Assembly (NCBI GenBank): GCA_945874515.1
Contig: CAMCHA010000113.1
Span: 1 to 7,427, forward strand
Source: Asaia bogorensis
GTDB lineage: Bacteria > Pseudomonadota > Alphaproteobacteria > Acetobacterales > Acetobacteraceae
Direction: 5' to 3'
DNA: 7,427 nucleotides
The first letter of the stretch is position 1, and each line of letters starts with the position of its first letter. The position numbers and the translations under genes are program-made. Of this stretch, positions 6,900-7,427 are shown one piece after another. The notes under the pieces are model-generated. The model was not told where the DNA came from. It ran no database searches and worked only from the letters and a program-made list of their open reading frames with translations.

Positions 6900-7078
6900 T
6901 CTTCGGTGGGTTCGCTTGAAGGCTCGATCGGTCGCGTTTCTACCATAACTGAGGATACCGGCAAGGCGATTGGCACCATCAACAATGCCGCCAAGTCACT
7001 TGCTGATGAGGCGGTGCAGTTGCGCGGCGCCACACAATCGCTGATCCAGCGCCTGCAAGCGGCCAGACTGGCGGCATC
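6900..7078 (+). pseudogene. Relic of a methyl-accepting chemotaxis protein C-terminus
   Basis: The frame here reads SLEGSIGRVSTITEDTGKA, continuing AIGTINNAAKSLADEAVQ and LRGATQSLIQRLQAA. This has the length, heptad spacing and ending of a chemoreceptor tail. Aligned without gaps to the last 40 residues of the intact receptor (4695-6722) it shares 12 identities, including the final L-x-A-A. Nothing upstream in any frame supplies the signalling tip, membrane segments or sensor, so the bulk of the gene is missing. No stop follows the expected end: the frame runs on through the terminator and antisense into fabI. A short ORF at 6860-6919 (MPPSSQFKPALRRFFGGFA) in another frame could be the old 5' end joined by a deletion, which is speculative. 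The whole interval 6735-7121 holds no other gene I can support. Confidence 0.5.
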
Positions 7079-7115
7079 AAAAAAGCGCGGTCCGAGGTTT
7101 CGGGCCGCGTTTTTT
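7079..7115. terminator. Bidirectional intrinsic terminator after fabI
   Basis: The stem CGCGGTCCGA (7086-7095) pairs with TCGGGCCGCG (7100-7109) over 10 bp with one G-U, around a four-base GGTT loop. Six A precede it (7079-7084) and six T follow it (7110-7115), so it has a T-run in both directions. It begins 7 nt beyond the fabI stop on the minus strand, which is its main customer. On the plus strand it would end any transcript through the chemoreceptor relic. Confidence 0.9.
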
Positions 7116-7121
7116 AAGCCA

Positions 7122-7427
<306 letters not shown>

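Overview
The window is GC-rich with strong codon bias. Its gene content suggests an aerobic alphaproteobacterium: a PimC/PimD-type acyl-CoA dehydrogenase pair, a FabI-type enoyl-ACP reductase and a methyl-accepting chemotaxis protein. The style resembles the Acetobacteraceae or other Rhodospirillales, but this is a judgement from protein appearance, not a database result.

Layout, left to right. Positions 1-1239 (+) hold the last 27 codons of one acyl-CoA dehydrogenase subunit and a complete second subunit that reads like the small subunit of pimeloyl-CoA dehydrogenase (PimD). A strong hairpin (1262-1301) follows. Positions 1362-2855 (+) hold a PhnZ-like HD-domain di-iron oxygenase and a ribokinase, 45 nt apart and probably co-transcribed. 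Positions 2875-3666 (-) encode a membrane di-iron hydroxylase of the sterol desaturase/fatty acid hydroxylase superfamily. Divergent from it, after 95 bp, is a ten-helix transporter of the bile acid:sodium symporter (BASS) fold (3762-4709, +). Its start codon overlaps the stop of an eight-codon leader ORF (TGATG). The 3' end of the transporter overlaps by 15 bp the 3' end of a large chemotaxis receptor (4695-6722, -). Positions 6723-7121 contain no intact gene. They hold what looks like the decayed tail of a second chemotaxis receptor on the + strand, then a well-formed bidirectional terminator (7079-7115). The window closes with the C-terminal 101 residues of FabI on the - strand.

The genes do not form one pathway. 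The dehydrogenase pair belongs to beta-oxidation of dicarboxylic or related acyl-CoAs. The HD oxygenase points to C-P bond cleavage of a hydroxyphosphonate. The ribokinase feeds ribose into the pentose phosphate pathway. The hydroxylase and transporter act at the membrane on unknown lipophilic or organic-anion substrates. FabI is fatty acid synthesis housekeeping.

I see no clear new multi-gene system. The points most worth a second look are the substrate-pocket change in the PhnZ-like enzyme, the apparent loss of sodium-site residues in the BASS-type carrier, the translationally coupled leader ORF in front of that carrier, and the chemotaxis receptor relic next to fabI. I saw no tRNA, rRNA, CRISPR array, insertion sequence or integration site.
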